This document shows, one piece after another, positions 1 through 8,263 of a stretch of 64,000 bases of DNA (its first letter is position 1; each line of letters begins with the position of its first letter). The stretch is taken from assembly GCA_002340985.1 (NCBI GenBank), contig DDNC01000013.1, positions 111,433 to 175,432 of the forward strand, written 5' to 3'. Origin of the DNA: Firmicutes bacterium UBA2530. GTDB taxonomy: Bacteria; Bacillota; Clostridia; Tissierellales; Sedimentibacteraceae. Position numbers and translations under genes: made by a program. The notes below the pieces were generated by a model that searched no databases, was not told where the DNA came from, and worked only from the letters and a program-made list of their open reading frames with translations.

Positions 1-340
1 TTTCAACATACTTAGTACAGCAGCCGACGATACCAATAATCCACATCCAGAATATAGCGCCCGGACCTCCTAATGCTATGGCAACCGGAACACCTACAAT
101 ATTGGAAGCTCCAATGGATGCTCCGAGGGCTGAGCAAGCTGCCGCAAACGGAGAAACCCCTTCTTCACTTTTGCTGAACATTTTGCCGAATGTCTGGGAG
201 TTTATATAGCCAATCTTTGTAACCTGAGGAAAACCTAAGCGAATGCTCATGTATAAGCCGCCACCGATGATCAATATCAAAATCGGAAGCCCCCAAAACC
301 AGTTAGCACACGCTATAAAAAAATTCATAATTCCTTGCAT
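1..340 (-). CDS. Sodium:alanine symporter family (AGCS) transporter, N-terminal part
   Basis: The reading frame enters from the window edge and starts at the ATG at 338-340, with an AAGAAGG ribosome binding site 10 bases upstream. The roughly 113 visible residues hold a first membrane helix and the AGCS-like segment with SALGASIGASNIVGVPVAIA followed by GGPGAIFWMW. The family imports alanine, glycine or related amino acids with sodium. It is the last visible gene of the sigma-54 operon starting at 6330, 58 bases after the amidohydrolase, so its substrate may be an amino acid or a conjugate used by that pathway. The C-terminal part lies outside the window. Family assignment is confident; substrate is not known. 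Confidence 0.85.
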   Translation of the reverse strand, partial: MQGIMNFFIACANWFWGLPILILIIGGGLYMSIRLGFPQVTKIGYINSQTFGKMFSKSEEGVSPFAAACSALGASIGASNIVGVPVAIALGGPGAIFWMWIIGIVGCCTKYVE

Positions 341-398
341 AATATTATTCCCTTCTTTTTTAATTTTCTAATCTCTAATTTTTCATACATCTGACGAC

Positions 399-1994
399 TT
401 ACTTCTTTTTGTAAACACAATCACCGTTAATATAAGTTTCTTCAACATAAACCCGCTCAATATCTTTTCCGGCGACATTGAGAATATCTTCACTCAGAAT
501 TACAAAGCTTCCCTTGTATCCCTCCTTTAACTGCCCAAGTTTTTCAAAACCTGCAATCTCAGCACCTTCCTTTGTATACATTTCGATAGCTGTTTCAATA
601 TCTATGCAGTTATTTCTACCGCAGTCTGTTCCATCATATGCATATCTGGTTACCGCACATTTGATACTGGGAAACGGGTCTGACGGAACCGCCCAGGATG
701 TTGCAGGTGCATCTGTTGACAGCGCAACCTTTACTCCTGAATCCAGCATGTGCTGAATAGGATAAATTCTTTCAATCCATTCAAGCCCTAAGTTATTCAT
801 GTAGCTTTCTATTTCTGAATACATAAAAATGGATTGAGTAACAAACGCAATTTTACTGTCGGCGGCTTTCTTAATTGCATACTCCGAAGGATCTGTTACA
901 TGCTCAATTCTTATGTGAGGAAAACCTTCAATCCATGGTTTTTCCTGGTGAGTTCTTTTCAGGATGCGGTCTATGGTTCTCATACCCATTGCGTGGAATG
1001 ACAGCTGGCACTTGTTTTCTTTGCAAAATTCCATTGCACTGTCTATTTCTTCATCTGTGCATACAGAAATGCCGTATTCATCCGTCGTACCTCTGTATGG
1101 CTGGTTCATCCATGCTGTACGGCCACCAATACTTCCGTCCGCAATGATTTTAATGCCATTCATATGTATTTGCTTGCTTCTGTCCGCACGCTCCCAATCC
1201 CATTTAAAATCAGGATTCTTTCTGATTAAATCCCAGATGTAAAACATGCCAAGCTCTTGCTTGAAGCCTTTTCCGGCAGCTTCTGTGTAGTAATCATAGT
1301 AGTCGGCAGAATCAAGATTTCCCATATCTGCAACAGCTACAATTCCCTGTGACAGCAATAGTTCCCCCAATCCTACCAGGCCTTGCACCTGCTGCTCTCT
1401 GGACTTTTCAGGAAGAATTTCTCCTACCAGATGGCGTGCATTTTCACGAAGAATACCCGTAGGCTCTCCATTTTCATCTCTGTCAATTTCTCCCCCTGAT
1501 GGGTCCGGTGTGTCTCTGGTGATTCCCGCAAGCTCCAAGGCCTTGCTGTTAACAGACCTTACATGTGAGCATGAGCGAAGAAGTTCTATTGGATGTTCAG
1601 TTGAAGCCTTGTCAAGATCCCATCTGTTCGGAGCACGATGCTCTGCAAACTTTTCTTCATCATATCCCCATCCCTGAATCCATTCTCCCGGTTTTTTAGT
1701 CTTGGCATTCGCCTTGATAGCAGCAATTAATTCTTCAATTGATTTTGCTACCGGCGGAAGACAGGAAATCTTCTGCGAACAATCAGCTAAAATTGCAGGA
1801 TGCATATGCGAATCAACGAATCCGGAAATCACGCGTCTTCCTTGTAAATCAATGGTCTCGCAATCAATTGCGGGCATATCCTTCTCTTTGCCAATCCAGA
1901 CTATAATTCCATTTTCTACTATGAAGCTTTCGGCGTAAGGCATGCCTTTATTTGATGTGAAAATTTTACCGTTTTTAAAAGCTTTACAACTCAT
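399..1994 (-). CDS. Amidohydrolase family 3 protein, YtcJ-like
   Basis: A 531-residue metal-dependent hydrolase of the amidohydrolase superfamily. It has the HxH metal motif at H63/H65 (VDSHMHP), the KIIADGSIGGRTAWM segment that carries the YtcJ lysine region, the histidine motifs SFHAMG and RIEHVTD, and a late aspartate in STDAPATSW. Length and order fit the YtcJ/COG1574 group, whose members cleave amide or related C-N bonds, mostly with unknown natural substrates. The ATG follows an AGGAG site. It lies 17 bases after the small Cys-rich gene and before the symporter, as sixth gene of the AcnX/HMG-CoA reductase operon. An inferred role is release of an acid from an amide before oxidation. Confidence 0.88.
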   Translation of the reverse strand: MSCKAFKNGKIFTSNKGMPYAESFIVENGIIVWIGKEKDMPAIDCETIDLQGRRVISGFVDSHMHPAILADCSQKISCLPPVAKSIEELIAAIKANAKTKKPGEWIQGWGYDEEKFAEHRAPNRWDLDKASTEHPIELLRSCSHVRSVNSKALELAGITRDTPDPSGGEIDRDENGEPTGILRENARHLVGEILPEKSREQQVQGLVGLGELLLSQGIVAVADMGNLDSADYYDYYTEAAGKGFKQELGMFYIWDLIRKNPDFKWDWERADRSKQIHMNGIKIIADGSIGGRTAWMNQPYRGTTDEYGISVCTDEEIDSAMEFCKENKCQLSFHAMGMRTIDRILKRTHQEKPWIEGFPHIRIEHVTDPSEYAIKKAADSKIAFVTQSIFMYSEIESYMNNLGLEWIERIYPIQHMLDSGVKVALSTDAPATSWAVPSDPFPSIKCAVTRYAYDGTDCGRNNCIDIETAIEMYTKEGAEIAGFEKLGQLKEGYKGSFVILSEDILNVAGKDIERVYVEETYINGDCVYKKK

Positions 1995-2011
1995 GTCTCC
2001 TCTTCCTTTTC

Positions 2012-2317
2012 TTATATTCTTTCTTTAACCGAATGCTCTGTCAATGCAGAAAGTCTTTCAATTCTTTCATTTACCATGTTTCTGAAGCAGAACGGCAGAT
2101 GGTCCATACCTCCACGGTGCTGCAATACGCACTCCTTGCATTTTCCATGATACATACATGGCTCCTTGCAGTTGCAATGATCCTGTCCGCTGTCTTCTAT
2201 TGCCTGCAGGAATTCTTTAATTAAACGCCTGCCTTCCTTGATGTTGCCATCCTTATATGCCTGTGTACACTCTCCCATCATCATAGGGTTGGCATCAATC
2301 TGTACCTTGTCGCTCAT
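2012..2317 (-). CDS. Small cysteine-rich protein of unknown function
   Basis: A 101-residue protein with a helical N-terminal half and a cysteine cluster at C48, C50, C54, C60, C63 and C77 (CNCKEPCMYHGKCKEC and later a HLPFC), plus C17. This pattern suggests zinc or an iron-sulfur cluster. I recognise it only as a type of short conserved protein in anaerobes and cannot give a function. It sits between the AcnX small subunit gene (24 bases away) and the amidohydrolase gene (17 bases away) in the same operon, with its own AAAGGAG site. It could be an electron or metal carrier for the AcnX cluster; that is inference. Confidence 0.7.
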   Translation of the reverse strand: MSDKVQIDANPMMMGECTQAYKDGNIKEGRRLIKEFLQAIEDSGQDHCNCKEPCMYHGKCKECVLQHRGGMDHLPFCFRNMVNERIERLSALTEHSVKERI

Positions 2318-2341
2318 TTTTAACTCCTTTCTATCCTGTAT

Positions 2342-2761
2342 CTAAAGAACAGTTACCTTTCCTGTATTACCATCAACCTCCACAATTGAACCTTTTTCAA
2401 TTGCAAGAAGCTCTTCCCTGCTTATTTTGTCAACCATGGGGATTTCCACATTGTAAAATATCTTTGCCATTACTCCTCCGCCTGCGGTAATAGTTTCAAT
2501 GCTGCAGTTTACAATTGCTGCAGGTGCAAACCCGGTTCTTGCAAGCTCAAGTATAATTGCCGCACCTACTGTAGAGCCCCTTCCCTCCGGGTAAATAAAA
2601 ACTTTTCCTTTAATGCTTTCTCCGTAAAGCTCATGCCACTTATCAATTATAATTCCTGTTCCGGGGTTTACTCCTCCGAAGAATCCGAAGGGTTTGATTG
2701 ATATAACAGCTTCACCCTTAGCTCTTCCCTCTACGATACCCCTTCCTTGAAGTGTTTTCAT
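2342..2761 (-). CDS. Aconitase X swivel domain, small subunit (DUF126)
   Basis: The 139-residue protein is the swivelling domain that completes the AcnX active site. The PEGRGSTVGAA motif holds the serine (S63) expected to act as catalytic base, and the N-terminal GRGIVEGRAKGEA pattern is typical. In two-subunit bacterial and archaeal AcnX enzymes this chain pairs with the large DUF521 chain to dehydrate a hydroxy acid: cis-3-hydroxy-L-proline in bacteria, mevalonate 5-phosphate in archaea. The gene starts 10 bases after the large-subunit stop, so the two are co-translated. Which substrate applies here cannot be read from sequence, but the HMG-CoA reductase gene upstream favours a mevalonate-like acid over hydroxyproline. 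Confidence 0.9.
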   Translation of the reverse strand: MKTLQGRGIVEGRAKGEAVISIKPFGFFGGVNPGTGIIIDKWHELYGESIKGKVFIYPEGRGSTVGAAIILELARTGFAPAAIVNCSIETITAGGGVMAKIFYNVEIPMVDKISREELLAIEKGSIVEVDGNTGKVTVL

Positions 2762-2771
2762 GATTGTCTCC

Positions 2772-4013
2772 TTATCTGAAAATTCTCAACTTCCCTGAAA
2801 CAGCAGATTCCACACATTCTTCCACACTGGCAAAAATCATTTCTGTTCCGCATTCAGCGGGGCCATAGTATGAGCATTTGCCTGAATCCGTCATCATTGT
2901 CTGAAATCCCCAGTCCCTGACAGGCGAAATAATCATACAGGTTTCTGCACGAAATACTACTCCTGATTCTTCAAGTTCATTTCTGATAGCCATTTTTTCT
3001 GCCAGCCTTAAGGCATATGAATTTGCATAAATCCAGAATGCAGTACTTGGATGCACCTTGCGGCCATTTAACAATTTGTGCACATTCACTATTTCATTAA
3101 TGGTGTAATGAGGACATCCTAAAGCGACAAAATCAACTCTTTCTGTTGTGTTGCTGCACATTGCTTCGCGTGTGGCCCTTATATGCTCTTCTGTAACTTC
3201 TATTACTTCGGCAGGTATGTTTCCGCCAAAGGCTTCCTCTGCCGTACCGGCTTCAGGGGTAACTCCAACAATGTGCATCAGTGCAACTGACCCGGCAGCT
3301 GCTGCTGCACCGCAGAAATTTTTTAAATCTTCGCCGGAAGGACTTCCGCACATGCCTTCTACAACACCTATTCTTGCCCCTAACTTTTGCCCAAGCAAAT
3401 ATCCCAATGCAGGATATTCCCAGTTGAAAAGCTGTCTGTCTAAGTTAAGCTTAATCAGCACCTGACCTTTTCTGTTTTCATCAAGATGAAGTCCAGTTAA
3501 TGGAGTCCTTCCCACGATTCCGCAGAAAATATCAACAATGGCAGTTTGTCTGTTGGTTCTTGCTCCGCAGGCAGTGTTTGCATATGCCACCGCAGAGGAT
3601 TCCGACCACGCAAGATGTTCTCCCTTGCGCGGGGCTGTGAACCCGTAATACGGAGTACATGTCCAGTTGGGAATGACGCCCATCTTCATAACAGCCGCTT
3701 CAAGCCTTTTTTGCTGCTTGGCATAGTGTTCGGGGGTTTTAGCTCCTTCCCAGTCTTCCGAATCCATTCCATAAGGATCGATTGTTACAGGTACTGTGAA
3801 TTTACCTCCCATTTCTGCAATCTTTTCTGCCGTTTCAACTCCTGCGTCAAAAGCGCTCTTATATGCATGAAGCACGAGATGAACATTCTTAATAGGTATA
3901 AAGCGTTCCGCTCCGTTTATATCACCGATTTTGACCAGCGTTTCCATTGCCAGCTTAGCTGCTTCTCCATGAGAGCCGTCCAAAATTTCTTTTTCCTCCG
4001 GTGTTAAGTACAT
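2772..4013 (-). CDS. Aconitase X catalytic subunit, large chain (DUF521)
   Basis: A 413-residue chain of the AcnX family. Cysteines expected to include the Fe-S ligands lie in NTACGARTNRQ (C149), in IFCGIVGR (C164) and in the later LGCPHYT and SGKCSYYGPAECG segments. The ADSEDW-type region near residue 84 and EGMCGSPSGEDLKNFCG also fit the family. With the DUF126 chain it should catalyse dehydration or hydration of a hydroxy acid. Known relatives act on cis-3-hydroxyproline, trans-3-hydroxyproline or phosphomevalonate. It is the third gene of the sigma-54 operon, 53 bases after class II HMG-CoA reductase. The pairing suggests hydration of an anhydromevalonate-like acid or dehydration of a related compound. 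Confidence 0.92.
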   Translation of the reverse strand: MYLTPEEKEILDGSHGEAAKLAMETLVKIGDINGAERFIPIKNVHLVLHAYKSAFDAGVETAEKIAEMGGKFTVPVTIDPYGMDSEDWEGAKTPEHYAKQQKRLEAAVMKMGVIPNWTCTPYYGFTAPRKGEHLAWSESSAVAYANTACGARTNRQTAIVDIFCGIVGRTPLTGLHLDENRKGQVLIKLNLDRQLFNWEYPALGYLLGQKLGARIGVVEGMCGSPSGEDLKNFCGAAAAAGSVALMHIVGVTPEAGTAEEAFGGNIPAEVIEVTEEHIRATREAMCSNTTERVDFVALGCPHYTINEIVNVHKLLNGRKVHPSTAFWIYANSYALRLAEKMAIRNELEESGVVFRAETCMIISPVRDWGFQTMMTDSGKCSYYGPAECGTEMIFASVEECVESAVSGKLRIFR

Positions 4014-4066
4014 ATCCCTACTTCCTTCCCTTCAAAATAATATTTAATCGCTCCCGTTAATTGACA

Positions 4067-5332
4067 TTATTGCTTGTTGTATTTATTAAACAGCTCCTGT
4101 GCATATTCAAGGCGAACCTTCTTTTCTAAGACCATCTGCTTCACAATCTTCTCAAGCACTTCGCCCTTAGCACCTGCTGTGTTTGCTAAATTACGTGCAT
4201 GCAATGACATATGTCCTCTTTGAATACCTTCCGTTGCAAGAGCCTTCATTGCAGTCATATTGTTTGCAAGGCCTGCCGAGGCAATAATCTGTGCCAGATC
4301 AGCCGCAGTCTTAACCCCCAGAATTTTAATTGCAGCCTGAGCTGTGGAATGAATCTTTGTCGCTCCGCCCACTAAGCCAACTGCCATAGGCATTTCAATT
4401 GAGCCAACCAAGTCACCGTTTGAATCTTGTTCCCATACGGTTATGGAGGTGTATCTGCCGCTTCTGCTTGCATAGGAGTGAGCTCCTGCTTCGATTGCTC
4501 TTGTATCATTGCCTGTGGCAGTTACGACAGGAATGATTCCATTCATTACTCCTTTGTTGTGAGTGGCCGCCCTGTATGGGTCTGCTTCTGCAAATGCATA
4601 TGCATTTATCATCTTTTCAACCACTTCTTCTCCGCCGATATCTTCTTTTCTCCATGTTGCTCTCACCCTTACCAGTCTATGGTCCGCAAGATTGGAAAGA
4701 ATTCTCAATTCCACACTTCCGCCCGTGATTTCTTCAATATATGGTGCAACTGCTTCAGCCATTGTATTAACCGCATTTGCTCCCATTGCATCTCCTGTGT
4801 CGACAAGCAGGTGAACTATTACCATCGGTCCGACCTTTGTGTCAATCACCCTTACCTCCACATCCTTGGCGCCTCCTCCAAGTTTTACAAGTACGGGGTC
4901 TTTTTCATTACAAATTCTCATTATTTCATCTTTCTTTTCTAAAACCATACTCTTAACCGCAAACGGCACCGACACATTCAGAACCTGAATCTGTGCAATC
5001 ATAATGTTGCCGGAAGTTGATGCAGTAAATCCGCCAGCCGGTCTTGCCATCTTTGCTGCATTAGAGCAAGCTGCAACTACGGATGGCTCTTCAACAACCA
5101 TAGGAATTACAACATCCTTTCCGTTAATCACGAAGTTCATGGCAACTCCCATGGGAAGTGCATATTTTCCAATAACATTTTCAATCATGTGGTCTGCTTT
5201 ATCTTCATCCAATGAATCGGCAGATGCAATAAATGTCTTTTCTTCCTCCGTCAAATTAGCGAACTCAGCAACTTCATTTAATCTTTCTTCTACGGATAAT
5301 TTAAAGAAACCCGAATAGTTACTTGTTTTCAT
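4067..5332 (-). CDS. mvaA: Hydroxymethylglutaryl-CoA reductase, class II (degradative type)
   Basis: A 421-residue class II HMG-CoA reductase, close to the length of the Pseudomonas mevalonii enzyme. All catalytic residues can be seen: Glu in VVEEPSVVAA (E82), Lys in THNKGVMNG, Asp in GNDTRAIEAGAH and the C-terminal His in QRGHMSLHAR. The dinucleotide segment is DAMGANAVNTMAEA. Class II enzymes often run in the oxidative direction, turning mevalonate plus CoA into HMG-CoA. Its place between an HMG-CoA lyase-type gene (2-base gap) and AcnX, under a sigma-54 promoter, argues for a catabolic rather than an isoprenoid role. No mevalonate kinase gene is nearby. Confidence 0.95.
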   Translation of the reverse strand: MKTSNYSGFFKLSVEERLNEVAEFANLTEEEKTFIASADSLDEDKADHMIENVIGKYALPMGVAMNFVINGKDVVIPMVVEEPSVVAACSNAAKMARPAGGFTASTSGNIMIAQIQVLNVSVPFAVKSMVLEKKDEIMRICNEKDPVLVKLGGGAKDVEVRVIDTKVGPMVIVHLLVDTGDAMGANAVNTMAEAVAPYIEEITGGSVELRILSNLADHRLVRVRATWRKEDIGGEEVVEKMINAYAFAEADPYRAATHNKGVMNGIIPVVTATGNDTRAIEAGAHSYASRSGRYTSITVWEQDSNGDLVGSIEMPMAVGLVGGATKIHSTAQAAIKILGVKTAADLAQIIASAGLANNMTAMKALATEGIQRGHMSLHARNLANTAGAKGEVLEKIVKQMVLEKKVRLEYAQELFNKYNKQ

Positions 5333-5334
5333 TT

Positions 5335-6330
5335 TTATATCTCCTCTCCCGAAATACGGTTATTATATAAACAGCTTGTGTAGGAATCCAATCTTCTTTC
5401 AAGGATACGCTCCACCATTTTTTCAATCCTGTAGCACTTCTTCTCATCTATGCCTGTTTCAATCTGCATTTCATTGAGCATAGTGACAAAATCACATGTT
5501 TCAACAAGCCCTGTACGTTCTTGTTCAAAGTAATAATCTCCAACTCCTTTAACAGGTACATTGTCAACAATGTTTGCCACCTGTCCGCCAATACCGCCCA
5601 TTGAACAGTCAAATGCCGTTACACCGGCTTCCATTGCAGCATAGTAAGATGCCATGCCCATTCCTCTTATGTCATGCACGTGGAAAGAATGCATTTTAGC
5701 ATCGGGGTACTTGCTCATAATTTTTGAAAAGTACTCATATACAGCTCTTGGCGTTGCTATTCCATCCGGATCTGAGTGTTCAATTTCATCGAAGCCGATA
5801 TCGAATGCCCTGTCTGCAAATTCATATGCCATTTCAATGGGTATTTTACCTTGAATGGGGCATCCGAATATTGTTCCGATATTGGCAAAAACCTTTTTAA
5901 TCCCAATTCTGTGCAGGAATTTAACATTACTTTCCGCTTCGGCAAAAAGCTCCTCATGGGTTCTGTTCATATTCTTTCTTGCATAGGTTTCGCTTGTTGC
6001 AAATTGTCCGCAAAGAACGCGGTCTATCTGAATTCCTGCCTCCAAAGCCTCTGCAACTCTTTCGCATGCCTTAGTATTAAGAGCAAGAACCGTGTATTCT
6101 ACACTGTTGTCCCGTGGCAATGCTTTAAGAACCTCTAAAATATCTTTAAACTGCGGAACATACTTAACATGGCTGAATGTGCCAATCTCAATTCTTTTGA
6201 AGCCGGCATCAATCAGTTTGTTTGCAATCCACAATTTAGATTCTGTAGGTATGAATATTTCTTCATGTTGGAATCCATCTCTTAGAGTAACATCCAAAAT
6301 ATCCACTTTTTTTGGCAAATTGTTTTTCAC
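5335..6330 (-). CDS. HMG-CoA lyase-like pyruvate carboxyltransferase/aldolase
   Basis: A 331-residue DRE-TIM metallolyase. It has the first-strand motif TLRDGFQHEE (R17, D18), the metal histidines HVHD (H217, H219), the FGCPIQGKIP loop and HSDPDGIATP, all matching HMG-CoA lyase positions. However, the lyase signature cysteine in the G-G-C loop is a glutamine here (GGIGGQ, Q250), so the catalytic cysteine of classical HMG-CoA lyase is missing and the reaction may differ. It is the first gene of the operon, 46 bases from the sigma-54 promoter. If it cleaves HMG-CoA, products are acetoacetate and acetyl-CoA; otherwise it may cleave another branched acyl-CoA. Confidence 0.88.
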   Translation of the reverse strand: MKNNLPKKVDILDVTLRDGFQHEEIFIPTESKLWIANKLIDAGFKRIEIGTFSHVKYVPQFKDILEVLKALPRDNSVEYTVLALNTKACERVAEALEAGIQIDRVLCGQFATSETYARKNMNRTHEELFAEAESNVKFLHRIGIKKVFANIGTIFGCPIQGKIPIEMAYEFADRAFDIGFDEIEHSDPDGIATPRAVYEYFSKIMSKYPDAKMHSFHVHDIRGMGMASYYAAMEAGVTAFDCSMGGIGGQVANIVDNVPVKGVGDYYFEQERTGLVETCDFVTMLNEMQIETGIDEKKCYRIEKMVERILERRLDSYTSCLYNNRISGEEI

Positions 6331-6375
6331 TTCTTTTACCTCTCTGATGTAATCAAATCTTTATAAAATAATTAA

Positions 6376-6391
6376 AGCAACTTTCATGCCA
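6376..6391 (-). promoter_or_regulatory. Sigma-54 (-24/-12) promoter of the AcnX/HMG-CoA reductase operon
   Basis: On the minus strand the sequence is TGGCAT-GAAAG-TTGCT, with the GG and GC elements at exact sigma-54 spacing. It ends 46 bases before the ATG at 6330. The gene upstream encodes a sigma-54 activator and dyad enhancer sites lie 110-190 bases upstream, so all parts of a sigma-54 system are present. Confidence 0.93.
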
Positions 6392-6497
6392 ATCTTTTAA
6401 CATTTAATATACATATTTAACAACCATTGAAATTTCAACGATTTTAAAAAATAAAAGGACTATGTCTTTATAGCCATAGTCTTTGTTTAAAATATTT

Positions 6498-6577
6498 GTG
6501 CCACTTATGGCACCATATTCCCGAAATTTATTTGTGCCATAATCGGCATTATTTTGTTTTTGTGCCAAAATTGGCAA
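6498..6577 (-). promoter_or_regulatory. Upstream activator sites, three GTGCCA dyads
   Basis: Three dyads lie at 6498-6513 (GTGCCA-N4-TGGCAC, perfect), 6534-6549 (GTGCCA-N4-CGGCAT) and 6562-6577 (GTGCCA-N4-TGGCAA). Their centres are 36 and 28 bases apart. They lie about 110-190 bases upstream of the sigma-54 promoter and are almost certainly the enhancer sites of the activator encoded at 6549-8129. The second touches the end of that gene and the third is inside it, covering its last codons. Confidence 0.85.
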
Positions 6578-8129
6578 CCTTTCTGTAAAAAGTCCTTTTC
6601 GGCACGCCCAATTGTTCCATTGCCTTTTGCTTGTTTCCGTCGAAATAATTTATAGTTTGCAAAATTACGTTTTTTTCAAAGTTTTCCACTTCTTCTTTAA
6701 GAGTGTCAAACTGCATTACATATTTTTTAGAGTCGGGCAACTTTATTTCTGCAGCTTGTACTTCTTTGGCATTCATACTTTCAGGCAAATCTCCTATTGT
6801 AATCAGCTCACCATCACAGAGAACCACCGCACTCTCTATGGTATTCTGCAATTCCCTCACATTTCCCGGCCAATCGTATGCGAGAAAGATCTGATAAACA
6901 GCTCTGTCTATTTTCAGGTCGCGCTCATATTTCTTGCAATACCTTTCAAGAAAATAGTCCGTAAGAAGCAGCATGTCATTTCCTCGTTCTCTCAGGGCAG
7001 GTATGTGAATGGAAACAACATTTAATCTGTAATATAAATCTTCTCTGAAGGCTCCTTCCTTTACCATCTGCTCCAGGGGTTTGTTGGTGGCTGCAATTAC
7101 CCTCACATCTATAGGAATGTTATTTTGGCGGCCAACCTTTTCGATTTCCCCTTCCTGCAAAACCCTCAGAAGCTTAGCCTGCATCTGATAAGGCATGTCT
7201 CCTATTTCGTCCATAAACAATGTGCCGCCGTCAGCCAACTCAAACTTACCCATTTTGCCGCCCTTTGAAGCTCCGGTGAAGGACCCCTCTTCGTATCCGA
7301 ACAGCTCGCTTTCAATTAAGGACTCCGGAATTGCGGAGCAATTGACGGTTATAAACGGCTTGTTTTTACGGGCACAGTGACTTTTAATCACATTTGCAAT
7401 TATTTCCTTTCCCGTACCGTTTTCACCCATAAGCAAAACCATCATATCTGTATTTGCTACCTTTAATGCTTTATTTACACAGTCTAAGTATATTTTGCTT
7501 TCGCCTATTATTTTATTTTTTGCAAGGAATTTTTCTGCCTTCACCTGCTTTCCATACTCTTCGGCAACTGCAGAAATACGTTTTACCTCCTTGTGCAGTT
7601 CATTTACATCTGTTACATCAGTAAATATGGAGTACGCCCCAACCATCTCATCTCCGTCCATCAGGGGATGAGTGTTGATGTCCACGTACGTTCCTATGCT
7701 TTTAATAAACTGGTTATTCACATGCTGGCTCTTCTTTGTTTTAAGTACATTCAGCAATGTGGCTTCAGGCTCAATTATACTCAGATATCTTCCGAGAATC
7801 TTGCTTATATTTATATTCAGTATTTGACCATATGCATGATTAACATAAAAGATTCTGCTGTCCCTGTCTATTGCCACAAATCCATTTTTCATAGTATCAA
7901 GAACCTGTGTTAAAATGTTTTCCCTTTGCTTACTTATGAGATATCTCAGCCTCTCAGTTTTAACTGCACCTACAATATTGCGCTTCTTGTCAACCACATT
8001 CACGTATTTATGTATTACTGAATCGAAATCCTCCAGATTAATGTCACGTAAATATGTGAATTCCGGCAATTCCAGCTCAGATTCTTTATCTTTAATATTA
8101 GGATTCATCAAATCATTTATAGTCAGCAT
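6549..8129 (-). CDS. Sigma-54-dependent transcriptional activator with PAS domain
   Basis: A 526-residue enhancer-binding protein. Residues 1-70 look like a small CBS-type or unknown sensor segment, 75-190 a PAS domain, about 205-440 the AAA+ domain with Walker A GENGTGKE (235-242), Walker B GGTLFMDEIG (301-310) and arginine-finger region, and the last 40 residues a Fis-type helix-turn-helix (DGNKQKAMEQLGVPKRTFYRK). The sigma-54 contact loop reads GSFTGA instead of GAFTGA at 282-287. There is no receiver domain, so a small ligand sensed by the PAS or N-terminal part is likely. It lies immediately upstream of the AcnX operon and its dyad sites, so it is the probable regulator of that operon. 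Confidence 0.95.
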   Translation of the reverse strand: MLTINDLMNPNIKDKESELELPEFTYLRDINLEDFDSVIHKYVNVVDKKRNIVGAVKTERLRYLISKQRENILTQVLDTMKNGFVAIDRDSRIFYVNHAYGQILNINISKILGRYLSIIEPEATLLNVLKTKKSQHVNNQFIKSIGTYVDINTHPLMDGDEMVGAYSIFTDVTDVNELHKEVKRISAVAEEYGKQVKAEKFLAKNKIIGESKIYLDCVNKALKVANTDMMVLLMGENGTGKEIIANVIKSHCARKNKPFITVNCSAIPESLIESELFGYEEGSFTGASKGGKMGKFELADGGTLFMDEIGDMPYQMQAKLLRVLQEGEIEKVGRQNNIPIDVRVIAATNKPLEQMVKEGAFREDLYYRLNVVSIHIPALRERGNDMLLLTDYFLERYCKKYERDLKIDRAVYQIFLAYDWPGNVRELQNTIESAVVLCDGELITIGDLPESMNAKEVQAAEIKLPDSKKYVMQFDTLKEEVENFEKNVILQTINYFDGNKQKAMEQLGVPKRTFYRKVANFGTKTK

Positions 8130-8263
8130 ACGTTCGCCTCGTTTTCATTTTTATTCAATACTTTTACAGTATATAAATCACCGTAACTTTTTTCAAGTGA
8201 AAATATATTTGATTACGCAAGTGACTATCTCATAGCCTTGCCCACTAAGGTCGCTATTTAATA

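Noticed and set aside
4427..4942. 171-codon plus-strand frame over the HMG-CoA reductase gene
   Set aside because: Antisense shadow of a gene with all catalytic motifs; no ribosome binding site of its own.
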